Assembly: GCA_944327245.1 (NCBI GenBank)
Contig: CALVHD010000012.1
Span: forward strand, 1-55,426
Direction of reading: 5' to 3'
Origin: Candidatus Gastranaerophilales bacterium
GTDB taxonomy: Bacteria; Cyanobacteriota; Vampirovibrionia; Gastranaerophilales; Gastranaerophilaceae
DNA length: 55,426 nucleotides
The stretch's first letter is position 1. Each line of letters starts with the position of its first letter. The notes beneath the pieces are model-generated. The model saw only the letters and a list, made by a program, of their open reading frames with translations. It had not been told where the DNA came from and ran no database searches. This document shows, in pieces, positions 25,827 to 33,889 of this stretch. The position numbers were made by a program, and so were the translations under genes.

Positions 25827-26612
25827 CTAAACTATTTGATTTGTTTGCTGTAATATATTAGATCCGGCTGTAATTACTTTTGAATTTGATTCATAAGCAC
25901 GTTCGGTTTTAATTAGCCCAATCAATTCTTCGACAGTTTGAACATTCGACCCTTCAATAAAACACTGTTCTATTGTTCCATAACCTTCTTCGCCCGCTGT
26001 TCCTTGTAGCGGCGTTCCTGAAGCCTGTGTTTCACGATATAAATTGTGTCCTATTGCCAATAATCCTGATGGATTTTGAAATTTTACAAGCTGAATTTGA
26101 CCCAATTGAGTTTGTTCAGAATTTGTTCCTGTTGTGCAAGATACAATCCCCGCTTGTGAAACTGAAATATCTTTGGCGTTAACAGGAATAGTTATGGGTG
26201 GTTGCAGTTGGTAACCATCTGAAGTTACTAATGAACCATTTGAATCCATTTGCCAAGAGCCATCACGAGTATAGGCAATTGAACCGTCATCAAGAGTGAT
26301 TTGAAAAAAACCATCACCTGCTATTGCCATATCAAGCTGCCTGTCTGTAGATTGAAGTGTTCCCGGAGTAAATATTCTTGTTGTAGCTGAAGTTTTAACA
26401 CCAAGACCAACTTCTAAACCAACCGGCTGATATGTACCTTGACCCATTTGAGCCCCAGGAGTTCTATGAACTTGAGATAATAAATCTTGAAATTCCGCTC
26501 TAACTTTTTTATATCCATAGGTAGACAAGTTTGCGATATTGTTTGAAATAACGTCTAAATTATTTTGTTGTGCAATCATCCCTGTTGCTGCTGTTGTAAG
26601 TGCTCTAAGCAT
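25827..26612 (-). CDS. flgG: Flagellar distal rod protein FlgG
   Basis: Distal rod subunit of 261 residues. It starts MLRALTTAATGMIAQQNNLD with the axial motif NNIANLSTYGYKK. The FlgG-specific loop region with TPGTLQSTDRQLDMAIAGDG follows, and it ends with NVQTVEELIGLIKTERAYES and SNKVITAGSNILQQT. Length and motifs are standard. Shine-Dalgarno GAGG. It follows flgF directly. Confidence 0.96.
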   Translation of the reverse strand: MLRALTTAATGMIAQQNNLDVISNNIANLSTYGYKKVRAEFQDLLSQVHRTPGAQMGQGTYQPVGLEVGLGVKTSATTRIFTPGTLQSTDRQLDMAIAGDGFFQITLDDGSIAYTRDGSWQMDSNGSLVTSDGYQLQPPITIPVNAKDISVSQAGIVSCTTGTNSEQTQLGQIQLVKFQNPSGLLAIGHNLYRETQASGTPLQGTAGEEGYGTIEQCFIEGSNVQTVEELIGLIKTERAYESNSKVITAGSNILQQTNQIV

Positions 26613-26624
26613 TATATCCTCTTT

Positions 26625-27482
26625 CTATCGTGAAATATTTCCTAAACTGATGGCTTGTGAGACAGTATCACTTTGAGTTTTTAAAATTTTACTCATTGAT
26701 TCATAGCCTCTTGATACATTTATAGAATTCAACATTTCTTGTATTGTATTAGCATTTGACATTTCGACCATACCCTGTTGAATATTATATGTTCCGTCTG
26801 CCATAGTATAGAGTCCTGCATCTTTACCGTATATCGGAAGAAACTTACCCTCTCCTATTGCTGAAACATTTGTTTTATCCATAAAATCACACACTTGAAT
26901 TTTTTGAAGCGTTGCTCTAAACAAAGGGTTATTTATCTCAATTAAACCGTTTTCTCCAATAATTAAATCTTTTTGAACATCAAGTCTGTTCATTTCTCTT
27001 AAATTATCGGCATCCGGATCTCTTGTAATTCTAATCCTGCGATTTTGAACATCCATTACATAATCGCCTTCTTTATTAACAAGATAATTATCTGATGTAA
27101 GAGCAAAATTGCCCGTTCTTTGATAATAATAATTTCTTTCATCATAAGGCGCATCATCAGGAATATCACCATATCTAACCTTAAAAAATCCGTTTCCCTG
27201 AAAAGCTAAGTCCAGTTTATTGGCTGATTCTTGTAAACCGCCCTGAGAAAAATCAATATATGTTCTATCTGCTCTTGTGCCATTACTCAATAGACCGACA
27301 TTTTTATATACGCTATTTACATCTTTTGCTTGCACTTGCGCTTTCATAATATCTTGAAAAGTTATGTTAGTTCTTTTAAAACCGGCTGTTGTAACGTTAG
27401 CAAGATTATGTGCTGTTACATCTTCAAAATCAATTAACGCCTGCATGCCCTTTGCAACAGTACCTATACCTCTTGTTATCAT
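26625..27482 (-). CDS. flgF: Flagellar proximal rod protein FlgF
   Basis: Rod protein of 285 residues. It has the axial N-terminus (DVTAHNLANVTTAGFKRT), the LDLAFQGNGFFKV motif, a YYQRTGNFAL segment and the C-terminal ANTIQEMLNSINVSRGYES. The non-FlgG pattern and placement before flgG identify it as FlgF. Its ATG overlaps the transglycosylase stop (ATGA), with AAGGGGG about seven bases upstream. Confidence 0.88.
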   Translation of the reverse strand: MITRGIGTVAKGMQALIDFEDVTAHNLANVTTAGFKRTNITFQDIMKAQVQAKDVNSVYKNVGLLSNGTRADRTYIDFSQGGLQESANKLDLAFQGNGFFKVRYGDIPDDAPYDERNYYYQRTGNFALTSDNYLVNKEGDYVMDVQNRRIRITRDPDADNLREMNRLDVQKDLIIGENGLIEINNPLFRATLQKIQVCDFMDKTNVSAIGEGKFLPIYGKDAGLYTMADGTYNIQQGMVEMSNANTIQEMLNSINVSRGYESMSKILKTQSDTVSQAISLGNISR

Positions 27483-28180
27483 ATTTTTGCCCCCTTAAGT
27501 TTTTCATAAGTTGACATTATAGATTTAACATAATTTTGTGTTTCTTTATAAGGAGGAATACCACCATATCTTTTAACTGCATTAGGACCTGCGTTATACG
27601 CTGCAAGAGCTAATTTTTCATCATTATTAAATCTATCCATTAAACCTTTTATATATTTAACTCCGCCCTCAACATTTTCCCAAGGATTATAAGCATCAAC
27701 TACCCCAAGACTTTTTGCCGTCGAGGGCATTAATTGCATTAAACCCATTGCTCCTTTTTTACTTGTAGCATTAGGGTTAAAACCTGATTCTTGTTTAATC
27801 ATAGCCTTTATGAAATCGCCGTCAATATTATATTTTTGAGCAAATGTTTCAACAATTTCATCAATATTTGCCTTTTGGCTCATTAAATCAATTTTAGATT
27901 TTAAATCAACATTTTCTTTTTTATTTGCTTCAATTTTTTTTGTATATTCGTCAACTGGTCCAAGTTCAATTTCTTCAACTGGATTTTGTTCTTTTTTAAT
28001 ATCTTCTTTAATTTTTCCGTCCAAAACAGATTGAAAACTACCCTTTTCAATATTAGCTGTACTATTATTATTTATAGAATTAATTTGACCCATAACATTT
28101 TCTAAAGCTTGAAAATTACTTTCTATAGCATTCAATCTTGCAAGCGTCAAATTAAGGCTGGAAGATATGCCTTGTGTCAT
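27479..28180 (-). CDS. Lytic transglycosylase (SLT) of the flagellar operon
   Basis: Peptidoglycan-cleaving enzyme, 233 residues, first gene of the flagellar operon. The first 105 residues are polar and probably flexible. Residues 105-228 are an SLT domain with catalytic Glu131 in KQESGFNP, KGAMGLMQLMPSTA, and ALAAYNAGPNAVKRYGG. No signal peptide is present, so export is probably through the flagellar apparatus, as for FlgJ. Its role would be to open the wall for the rod, complementing the short rod-binding FlgJ at 23010. Confidence 0.9.
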   Translation of the reverse strand: MTQGISSSLNLTLARLNAIESNFQALENVMGQINSINNNSTANIEKGSFQSVLDGKIKEDIKKEQNPVEEIELGPVDEYTKKIEANKKENVDLKSKIDLMSQKANIDEIVETFAQKYNIDGDFIKAMIKQESGFNPNATSKKGAMGLMQLMPSTAKSLGVVDAYNPWENVEGGVKYIKGLMDRFNNDEKLALAAYNAGPNAVKRYGGIPPYKETQNYVKSIMSTYEKLKGAKI

Positions 28181-28296
28181 CCTTACTAATTCTACCTCTT
28201 ACCATTATCTAGTTTTTTTGTGAAATTTAAACCTTCACATCAATAATATAGACTAATTTTACCTAAAAGCTCATCAATCAAAAGATGGAATTTAAT

Positions 28297-28325
28297 AAAA
28301 AAACTAAACCTTGGGGTTTAGTTTT
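28297..28325 (-). terminator. Terminator downstream of apt
   Basis: A 10-bp stem (28301-28310 with 28315-28324, loop TTGG on the plus strand), followed on the minus strand by a run of Ts. It separates apt from the flagellar operon. Confidence 0.85.
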
Positions 28326-28349
28326 AATTATATTTTATAAAATTTATTT

Positions 28350-28877
28350 TTAATATTTAACTAATGATACAACTTTTATATCTTTTGGAAGTTTTTTTCT
28401 GCCATCTAAGTCTTCCAATTCAATTACAAAAGCAATTCCTATTGGTTCAGCCGCTTGAGAAACTAATTTTATTGCAGCCTGAGCAGTTCCTCCTGTTGCC
28501 AATAAATCATCAACTACAAGCACCCTGTCGCCTTTTTTTAGTGCATCTTTATGCATTTCAATTTTATCAGTACCATATTCAAGCTCATATTCTTGAGAAA
28601 TAACTTCACAAGGAAGTTTTTTAGGCTTTCTTATGGGAATAAAACCACAATTTAACTTATATGCTAAAGGCATGCCATAAATAAAACCTCTTGATTCAAT
28701 TCCTGCTACATAATCAATCTTTTCATCTTTAAAGGCTTCATATATTTCATCAACCGTCAATTTTAGAGTTTGCGCATCTTTTAGGGCAGTTGTAATATCT
28801 CTGAACATTATTCCTTCTTTTGGAAAATCAGGAACATTTCTTATCATGGATTTAATCTTTTCAATATTTGAGCTCAT
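28350..28877 (-). CDS. apt: Adenine phosphoribosyltransferase
   Basis: Purine salvage: adenine plus PRPP to AMP. The 175 residues begin with the typical [18 protein letters not shown] and carry the PRPP-binding motif [16 protein letters not shown], and [13 protein letters not shown]. Length is standard. Shine-Dalgarno AAAGGAA. It is divergent from prfB across 81 bp and ends before a terminator. Confidence 0.96.
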   Translation of the reverse strand: MSSNIEKIKSMIRNVPDFPKEGIMFRDITTALKDAQTLKLTVDEIYEAFKDEKIDYVAGIESRGFIYGMPLAYKLNCGFIPIRKPKKLPCEVISQEYELEYGTDKIEMHKDALKKGDRVLVVDDLLATGGTAQAAIKLVSQAAEPIGIAFVIELEDLDGRKKLPKDIKVVSLVKY

Positions 28878-28946
28878 CTTAAATTCCTTTATTTTTTAAC
28901 CATTAATTATTTTATCAAAAACACAATAAAATGACTATTTTTATAG

Positions 28947-28952
28947 TAAAAT
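28947..28952 (+). promoter_or_regulatory. prfB -10 element, leaderless arrangement
   Basis: TAAAAT, then TATTCT, then the prfB ATG at 28959. The six-base gap and lack of a Shine-Dalgarno suggest transcription starts on the start codon. The -35 region is poor. Confidence 0.45.
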
Positions 28953-28958
28953 TATTCT

Positions 28959-30057
28959 ATGGATAATCTTTTAATTGATGAATTAAAACAAAAAATAAGC
29001 GCCTTATCTGATAGATTTAATTCTATAGAAAGGTGTCTTTGACAAAAATAATCTTGATTTTCGCCAAAAAGAAATCGATGAAGAACTAAAAAAAGAAAAT
29101 ATCTGGTCTAATCAAGAACTATCTTCAAAACTTTTAAAAGAACAAAAAGAAATTAAATCTAAACTTGAAAATCTTCAAAAATGGAATTCAACCCTTGAAG
29201 ATTCAAAAATTGCTCTTGAATTAGAAGATGAAAATTTAATTTTAGAATGTCAAAACAATCTTAATCTTTTAGAAAAAGAATTTGATAAATTTGACCTTGA
29301 AAACATGCTAAACGGCGAATACGATAAATCTGATGCCATTTTAACCGTTAACTCAGGTGCCGGCGGAACTGACGCTCAAGATTGGGCAGATATGCTTTTA
29401 AGAATGTATTTAAGATGGGCACAATTAAAAGACTACAAAACAGAATTATTAGATAAATCTGATGGAGATGAAGCAGGGATTAAATCCGCCACAATTAAAA
29501 TCTCCGGACTTTATGCTTACGGCTACATAAAAGCAGAAAAAGGAGTCCATAGATTAGTCAGAATTTCTCCTTTTAATGCTAACGGAAAAAGACAGACAAG
29601 CTTTGCTTCGATTGAAGTTTCTCCTGTTATAGAAGATTTTGAAAAAGAAATAAATATTCCTCCTCAAGATATAGAAGTTGACACCATGCGCTCAGGAGGT
29701 GCCGGCGGTCAAAACGTTAATAAAGTTGAAACAGCGGTCAGAATTAAGCACATTCCAACAGGCATCGTTGTAAAATGTCAACAACAACGCTCTCAATTAC
29801 AAAATAAAGAAACAGCCATGCAAATGCTTGCTTCAAAACTTCTTTTAATTAAACAGCAGGAACACGAAAAAAAATTAGGTCAATTAAAGGGTGAAGTTAT
29901 GGACGCCAATTTTGGCTCTCAGATAAGAAGCTATGTTTTTCATCCGTATAAAATGGTTAAAGACCATAGAACAAATTTTGAAACAACAAATGTTGAGGCA
30001 GTTATGAATGGCGAAATTGATGACTTTATTGAAAGTTATTTAAGAAAAAAAGATTAA
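28959..30057 (+). CDS. prfB: Peptide chain release factor 2, with programmed +1 frameshift
   Basis: RF2 recognises UGA and UAA and releases the finished chain. The gene is in two frames: 27 codons (28959-29039), then a UGA at 29040-29042 bypassed by a +1 shift, then 29041-30057. The product is 365 residues, the same length as E. coli RF2. It carries the GGQ motif in [13 protein letters not shown] and [14 protein letters not shown]. The RF2-type helical N-domain is complete only if the shift occurs. This is normal autoregulation: low RF2 favours the shift. No Shine-Dalgarno precedes the ATG. Confidence 0.95.
29031..29042 (+). promoter_or_regulatory. prfB programmed frameshift site
   Basis: AGG TGT CTT TGA C: an internal Shine-Dalgarno (AAAGG), a 3-nt spacer, slippery CTT and an in-frame UGA followed by C. 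Every element of the conserved RF2 autoregulatory site is present. Confidence 0.95.
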
Positions 30058-30133
30058 AATTTACTATTTGTTATTGTCTGGCAATTGAAAATATTAAGTT
30101 CTACTTTAATTTAATAAAAAAATAAAATTTATA

Positions 30134-30142
30134 TGATATAAT
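30134..30142 (+). promoter_or_regulatory. Extended -10 promoter
   Basis: TGATATAAT (TG-n-TATAAT), 29 bases before the ATG at 30171, with a GGGGA Shine-Dalgarno in between. The -35 is weak, as expected for an extended -10. Confidence 0.5.
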
Positions 30143-30170
30143 GACCCTGTAATATAGATGGGGAATTAAA

Positions 30171-30635
30171 ATGAAAAAGTTACTTTTAATTTTATCAATA
30201 ATATTAATAAGTGCAACGGTTGCGTTTGCAAATGATGATAAAACTGACGTTTTAAACACTTTCAACAAATATATTAATGATGCTAATTCATATTCAGAAA
30301 ATTTAGCAAGCTACTACATCAATAATGCCAAAATTGTTCGTGTAGTAAACCGCAAACAAGGCGGACAAAAAATTGTTGTAATTCCTTTTGATAGATACGT
30401 AAAAGAACTAAAACAACATGCAGCACTAGCTAAAACAGTAAGATATAAAAACACATACACAAACAAAAAAGTTGAAAAAATAGATAAAGACTATAAAGTT
30501 AGCGCAAAAAGAATACCAAGAAACGATAAGACAGGACTTGATTGCTACTTTATTTTCACAAAAACTAATTCAGGATGGAAAATTAAAGAAGAAAGTATGA
30601 CAACTAACGTTCAAACTTTTATAAATGCAAAATAA
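30171..30635 (+). CDS. Secreted NTF2-like protein, unknown function
   Basis: A 154-residue protein starting with a signal peptide (MKKLLLILSIILISATVAFA, cleavage near AFA-ND). The mature part of about 130 residues looks like an NTF2/SnoaL-type fold: an alpha-helical start, a variable-length helix region, then strands with DKDYKVSAKRI and a final KTNSGWKIKEES hairpin common in these domains. No catalytic residues can be assigned. Shine-Dalgarno GGGGA. A terminator follows, so the gene is monocistronic. Confidence 0.7.
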   Translation: MKKLLLILSIILISATVAFANDDKTDVLNTFNKYINDANSYSENLASYYINNAKIVRVVNRKQGGQKIVVIPFDRYVKELKQHAALAKTVRYKNTYTNKKVEKIDKDYKVSAKRIPRNDKTGLDCYFIFTKTNSGWKIKEESMTTNVQTFINAK

Positions 30636-30645
30636 TTAAAATAAG

Positions 30646-30673
30646 AAAGCGAGAGCAAAAACTCTCGCTTTTT
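30646..30673 (+). terminator. Terminator after the NTF2-like gene
   Basis: A 10-bp GC-rich stem (30646-30655 with 30662-30671, loop CAAAAA) followed by Ts. Confidence 0.92.
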
Positions 30674-30690
30674 AGTATAATAGCGCAAAA

Positions 30691-30873
30691 TTAAGCCATA
30701 ATATCTAATTTTTGACCATTTCTTGATAATGAACGACAATCATTACAATCAATGTTCAATTTTTCCCCACGGAATGCAAAATTTGTATTATTTTTGTATG
30801 CCATTTGAGGATTTAGAGCAATAGGATTAGACATCATGGTCCTATTTGCGATTGCTTTTATAGGTTGTATCAT
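30691..30873 (-). CDS. Small protein with FRG motif
   Basis: A 60-residue protein of unknown function. It starts MIQPIKAIANRTMMSNPIAL, with an Asn-rich disordered first half, then NFAFRGEK and a short CNDC cysteine pair near the end. The longer frame upstream starts inside the Shine-Dalgarno. I choose the ATG at 30873 because AAAGGAGG lies five bases before it, the strongest ribosome site in the window. A clear promoter precedes it. From memory, short peptides with an F-x-F-(K/R)-G motif recur in gut Melainabacteria genomes, but I cannot verify this here. Confidence 0.7.
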   Translation of the reverse strand: MIQPIKAIANRTMMSNPIALNPQMAYKNNTNFAFRGEKLNIDCNDCRSLSRNGQKLDIMA

Positions 30874-30905
30874 ACTAACCTCCTTTAAGCACACACTACA
30901 TCTAT

Positions 30906-30934
30906 ATTATACCATGAATAATAAACCCGCTCAA
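30906..30934 (-). promoter_or_regulatory. Promoter of the FRG-motif gene
   Basis: On the minus strand TTGAGC (30929-30934), a 17-bp spacer and TATAAT (30906-30911). It lies divergent from and close to der. Confidence 0.6.
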
Positions 30935-30976
30935 TATAAAAAATTGCCATGGGTTTTTAAAATATTCCTTTTATAT

Positions 30977-30982
30977 TATAAT
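30977..30982 (+). promoter_or_regulatory. der -10 element, leaderless arrangement
   Basis: A perfect TATAAT is followed by TTTTCT and then the der ATG at 30989. The six-base gap places transcription start on the start codon. No Shine-Dalgarno; the -35 is poor. Confidence 0.5.
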
Positions 30983-30988
30983 TTTTCT

Positions 30989-32308
30989 ATGAAAGAAAAA
31001 GTTATAGCCGTAATAGGACGTCCCAATGTCGGAAAATCAACTCTTGTTAACAGAATAGCCGGTAAAAGGCTTTCTATAGTTGATGATATGCCAAATATAA
31101 CAAGAGACAGAATTTATATTAATGCTTCTTGGCAAGATAAAAATTTTATTTTAATTGATACAGGCGGTATCGTCGAAGGTAATGAAGATGAATTTGTTAA
31201 AAACATCAATGCTCAAGTTGACCTTGCAATTGAAGAAGCAGATTTGATTTTATTCATTGTTGACGCTAAAACAGGTTTAAATCCTTATGATTATGATATA
31301 GCCAATAAATTAAGGCAAATTAAAAAAGAAGTTTTGCTGGTTGTAAACAAAGTTGATTCTAAAGCTCAAAAGGATTTAGCAAACGAATTTTGGGCATTAG
31401 GATTTAGCGATATGCACCTATTATCAGCTCTCCATGGCGATGGCGGAGTGGGTGATTTATTGGATATAATAACAAAAGACATTAAAAATGAAGAAATTGA
31501 AGAAAATAAAAATGACACATCTATAAAAATCGCAATAGTCGGAAAACCGAACGCAGGTAAAAGCTCTATTTTAAATAATCTTCTAAAAAAACAAAGAGCA
31601 ATTGTTAGTGATGTTTCAGGTACCACAAGAGATTCAATAGATGAAGAAATAATCTTTGAAGACAAAATTTTTAGATTGGTTGACACAGCCGGCATCAGAA
31701 AAAAATCAAAAGTGGACTACGGAGTTGAAATGTTTGCCGTAGATAGAGCCATAAGAGCAATAAGAGAATGTGATGTTGCACTTTTAGTTATAGACAGCAC
31801 CCAAGGGCTTTCAGACCAAGATAAAAAAATTGCAAGCATTTGCGAAGAAGCAGGCTGCGGCTTAATTTTGGCTTTTAATAAATGGGATTTAATTAAAAAC
31901 GTACAAACTCATAAATTTGAAGAAGAAATTGAAAAAGATGCACCTTTCTTAAATTACGCAAAAAAAATATTCATAAGTGCAAAAACAGGTCAAAGACTGG
32001 ATAACATTTTTAAAGCCGCTATTGAAGTACAAAATGAAAGAGAAAAAAGGATTTCCACAGGTCTTTTAAACAAAGTTATTAATGAAGCATATAACCTTAA
32101 TCCGCCTTCATCAATTAAAGGCAAAACGCTTAGAATTTATTATTCAACACAAGCAAAAAATAACCCTCCGACATTTGTTATTTTCATTAACAACAAAGAT
32201 TTAATCCAAGACCACTACAAAAGATATTTATCAAAAAAATTAAGAGAAAATTTTGGCTTTAAAGGTACGCCTATAGTGGTTTCATATAGGCAAAAAGGAG
32301 ATAAATAA
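30989..32308 (+). CDS. der: Ribosome-biogenesis GTPase Der (EngA)
   Basis: Essential GTPase for 50S assembly, 439 residues with two G domains (GRPNVGKST near residue 9 and GKPNAGKSS near 180), DTGG and DTAG switch motifs, NKVD and NKWD specificity motifs, and a C-terminal KH-like domain ending in RENFGFKGTPIVVSYR. I start at MKEKVIAVIGRP, the conserved N-terminus. A longer frame adds 51 implausible residues over the neighbouring promoter. TATAAT lies six bases before the ATG. The stop overlaps the plsY start (TAATG). Confidence 0.95.
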   Translation: MKEKVIAVIGRPNVGKSTLVNRIAGKRLSIVDDMPNITRDRIYINASWQDKNFILIDTGGIVEGNEDEFVKNINAQVDLAIEEADLILFIVDAKTGLNPYDYDIANKLRQIKKEVLLVVNKVDSKAQKDLANEFWALGFSDMHLLSALHGDGGVGDLLDIITKDIKNEEIEENKNDTSIKIAIVGKPNAGKSSILNNLLKKQRAIVSDVSGTTRDSIDEEIIFEDKIFRLVDTAGIRKKSKVDYGVEMFAVDRAIRAIRECDVALLVIDSTQGLSDQDKKIASICEEAGCGLILAFNKWDLIKNVQTHKFEEEIEKDAPFLNYAKKIFISAKTGQRLDNIFKAAIEVQNEREKRISTGLLNKVINEAYNLNPPSSIKGKTLRIYYSTQAKNNPPTFVIFINNKDLIQDHYKRYLSKKLRENFGFKGTPIVVSYRQKGDK

Positions 32309-32904
32309 TGAACTATTTATATATTTTAATTTTTGCAATTATTGCTTATTTAATCGGCTCAATTCCAACAGGCTATATAATTGTAAAATTAAAAACAAAT
32401 CAAGACATTAGAACTATAGGTTCAGGCTCAACAGGCGCAACAAACGTCAAAAGAGTTTTAGGGAAAAAATGGTTCTTTATTGTAATGCTTTTAGATGCTC
32501 TAAAAGGAGCTTTGCCTGTTGTTTTAGCAAAGACTCTAACAGTTGATATTTATGGAATTTATGCTGTAGTAAGCGCGATTTTTGTTATAATAGGTCATTC
32601 TAAACCAATATTCTTACAATTTAAAGGCGGAAAATCAGTTGCTTCAGGAGTAGGCACAATTTTAGCCCTTAATCCTCTTGTTGGGCTTTCAATAGCAGCC
32701 ATCTGGGGAATTATAACTTATATTTCTAAATATGTTTCCTTGGGTTCAATTATTGCTTTAGTTTTATCGCCATTTTTAATGTATTTATTTAAAAATCCTA
32801 TAGGCTACATTGCATACTGTGCAATAGCAGCTATATATATTGTTTGGCTGCACAGAGAAAATATTGTAAGACTAATTAAAGGCGAAGAAAACAAAGTTCG
32901 CTAA
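32308..32904 (+). CDS. plsY: Glycerol-3-phosphate acyltransferase PlsY
   Basis: Membrane enzyme that acylates glycerol-3-phosphate from acyl-phosphate, the first step of phospholipid synthesis. The 198 residues show the three PlsY motifs: GSIPTGYII plus GSGSTGATNVKR, LDALKGALPV, and GHSKPIFLQFKGGKSVASG. About five membrane helices are visible. Shine-Dalgarno AAAGGAG. It is translationally coupled to der. PlsX is not in the window. Confidence 0.95.
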   Translation: MNYLYILIFAIIAYLIGSIPTGYIIVKLKTNQDIRTIGSGSTGATNVKRVLGKKWFFIVMLLDALKGALPVVLAKTLTVDIYGIYAVVSAIFVIIGHSKPIFLQFKGGKSVASGVGTILALNPLVGLSIAAIWGIITYISKYVSLGSIIALVLSPFLMYLFKNPIGYIAYCAIAAIYIVWLHRENIVRLIKGEENKVR

Positions 32905-33000
32905 ATTATCTTGACTTTATAAATAAAAACATTAAAAAATCAATAAAATACATTATAGAATTTCTCTCAACTATCTAATAAACTATATATTGAGGTAATT

Positions 33001-33816
33001 ATGTCTTACAAAAATGACCATGAATTAACAATTGCAAACAGATATAGCGGAGCAAGCTCCGCAGCCAAGGCTGAATTATATGAAACTTATGATAGGTTAA
33101 GGGATTTAACTGTTTCAGGTTCAACTGCAACAGGGGCAGGCTTTGGAACAGCAGGTGGTTTTTTGTGGCAATTAGCAAACTTATTTTCACCATCCAGCTT
33201 TATGACAACTCTGGGCGGTTCATCTATGATGAACATCCCCGGAACTTCATACTGGTCCCCTAATTATGCTTCTAAATCATACTATGACTCAGGGACAAAT
33301 TCTTTTGGAGTTTCAGGGCTTTCAAGCTACTCAGGCTTCCCGTCTGGTGCTGCAGGCATATCATTAGGTTTTGGCACAGAAGGCTCGCCCACAGGTGGAG
33401 CAGCAGGAATGGCAACCTGTTATGCTGTATCTGCCGCAGGTATTGCAGCACTAAACAGTGCATCATACGCCGCAGGGGCAACTTCAGGCTTTGGTTTTGG
33501 ACAAAATATTCTATTACCTATTGCAGGTTTAGTATCCGGATGGGGCGGCATTTTACAAGCAATAGCGCCATATGCAGGCGAATTTGGCTTAGGGGCAATT
33601 GTTGCAGGTAACTTAATGCAAGGTACAGGTTCAGCTGCTTTATCAGCCTATCAAAATATTACAGGCAACATTACAAATAATGCCGATGTAATATTGGAAG
33701 ACAAAGTAAGAAATATTGAAACAATATGTAAAATGCTTGATACACAAGCAGATATTGTTCGTCAAACCTTGAAATCCAATATGGAATCTGATTCAAAATT
33801 AGTTGATGAATTATAA
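33001..33816 (+). CDS. Gly/Ala/Ser-rich protein, unknown function
   Basis: I do not recognise this 271-residue protein. Residues 1-35 are helical and charged. The long middle (about 38-220) is dominated by Gly, Ala and Ser, with aromatic residues and patches such as SGFGFGQN, and hydrophobic stretches near 175-215. The last 45 residues are a charged helix with VRNIETICKMLDTQADIV. No signal peptide is seen. GAGGT serves as Shine-Dalgarno, and a terminator follows, so it is monocistronic. It might be a surface or assembly protein, but nothing in its neighbourhood shows the job. Confidence 0.65.
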   Translation: MSYKNDHELTIANRYSGASSAAKAELYETYDRLRDLTVSGSTATGAGFGTAGGFLWQLANLFSPSSFMTTLGGSSMMNIPGTSYWSPNYASKSYYDSGTNSFGVSGLSSYSGFPSGAAGISLGFGTEGSPTGGAAGMATCYAVSAAGIAALNSASYAAGATSGFGFGQNILLPIAGLVSGWGGILQAIAPYAGEFGLGAIVAGNLMQGTGSAALSAYQNITGNITNNADVILEDKVRNIETICKMLDTQADIVRQTLKSNMESDSKLVDEL

Positions 33817-33829
33817 AAATTTATAAATT

Positions 33830-33873
33830 AAAACCCTAAAATCTATTTTTATTTTGTCTGATTTTAGGGTTTT
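33830..33873. terminator. Bidirectional terminator
   Basis: A 14-bp stem (33830-33843 with 33860-33873) with a 16-nt AT-rich loop. Ts end the plus-strand arm and As begin it, so it can stop both the Gly-rich gene and the convergent GH13-like gene. Confidence 0.7.
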
Positions 33874-33889
33874 AATATATTTATGCTTT

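Noticed and set aside
28185-28235. Possible sigma-28 promoter before the flagellar operon (TAAATTTC then CTAGATAA, minus strand)
   Set aside because: The spacing is about two bases too short and the -35 half lacks the G; AT-rich chance match.
29305-30057. prfB starting at an internal ATG (29305) as a 250-residue protein
   Set aside because: The upstream sequence in the same frame continues as RF2 N-terminal domain back to the frameshift site, giving the full 365 residues.
30836-30988. Longer N-terminus for Der
   Set aside because: The added 51 residues run over the divergent promoter and coding region of the FRG peptide, and the conserved start is MKEKVIAVIGRP.
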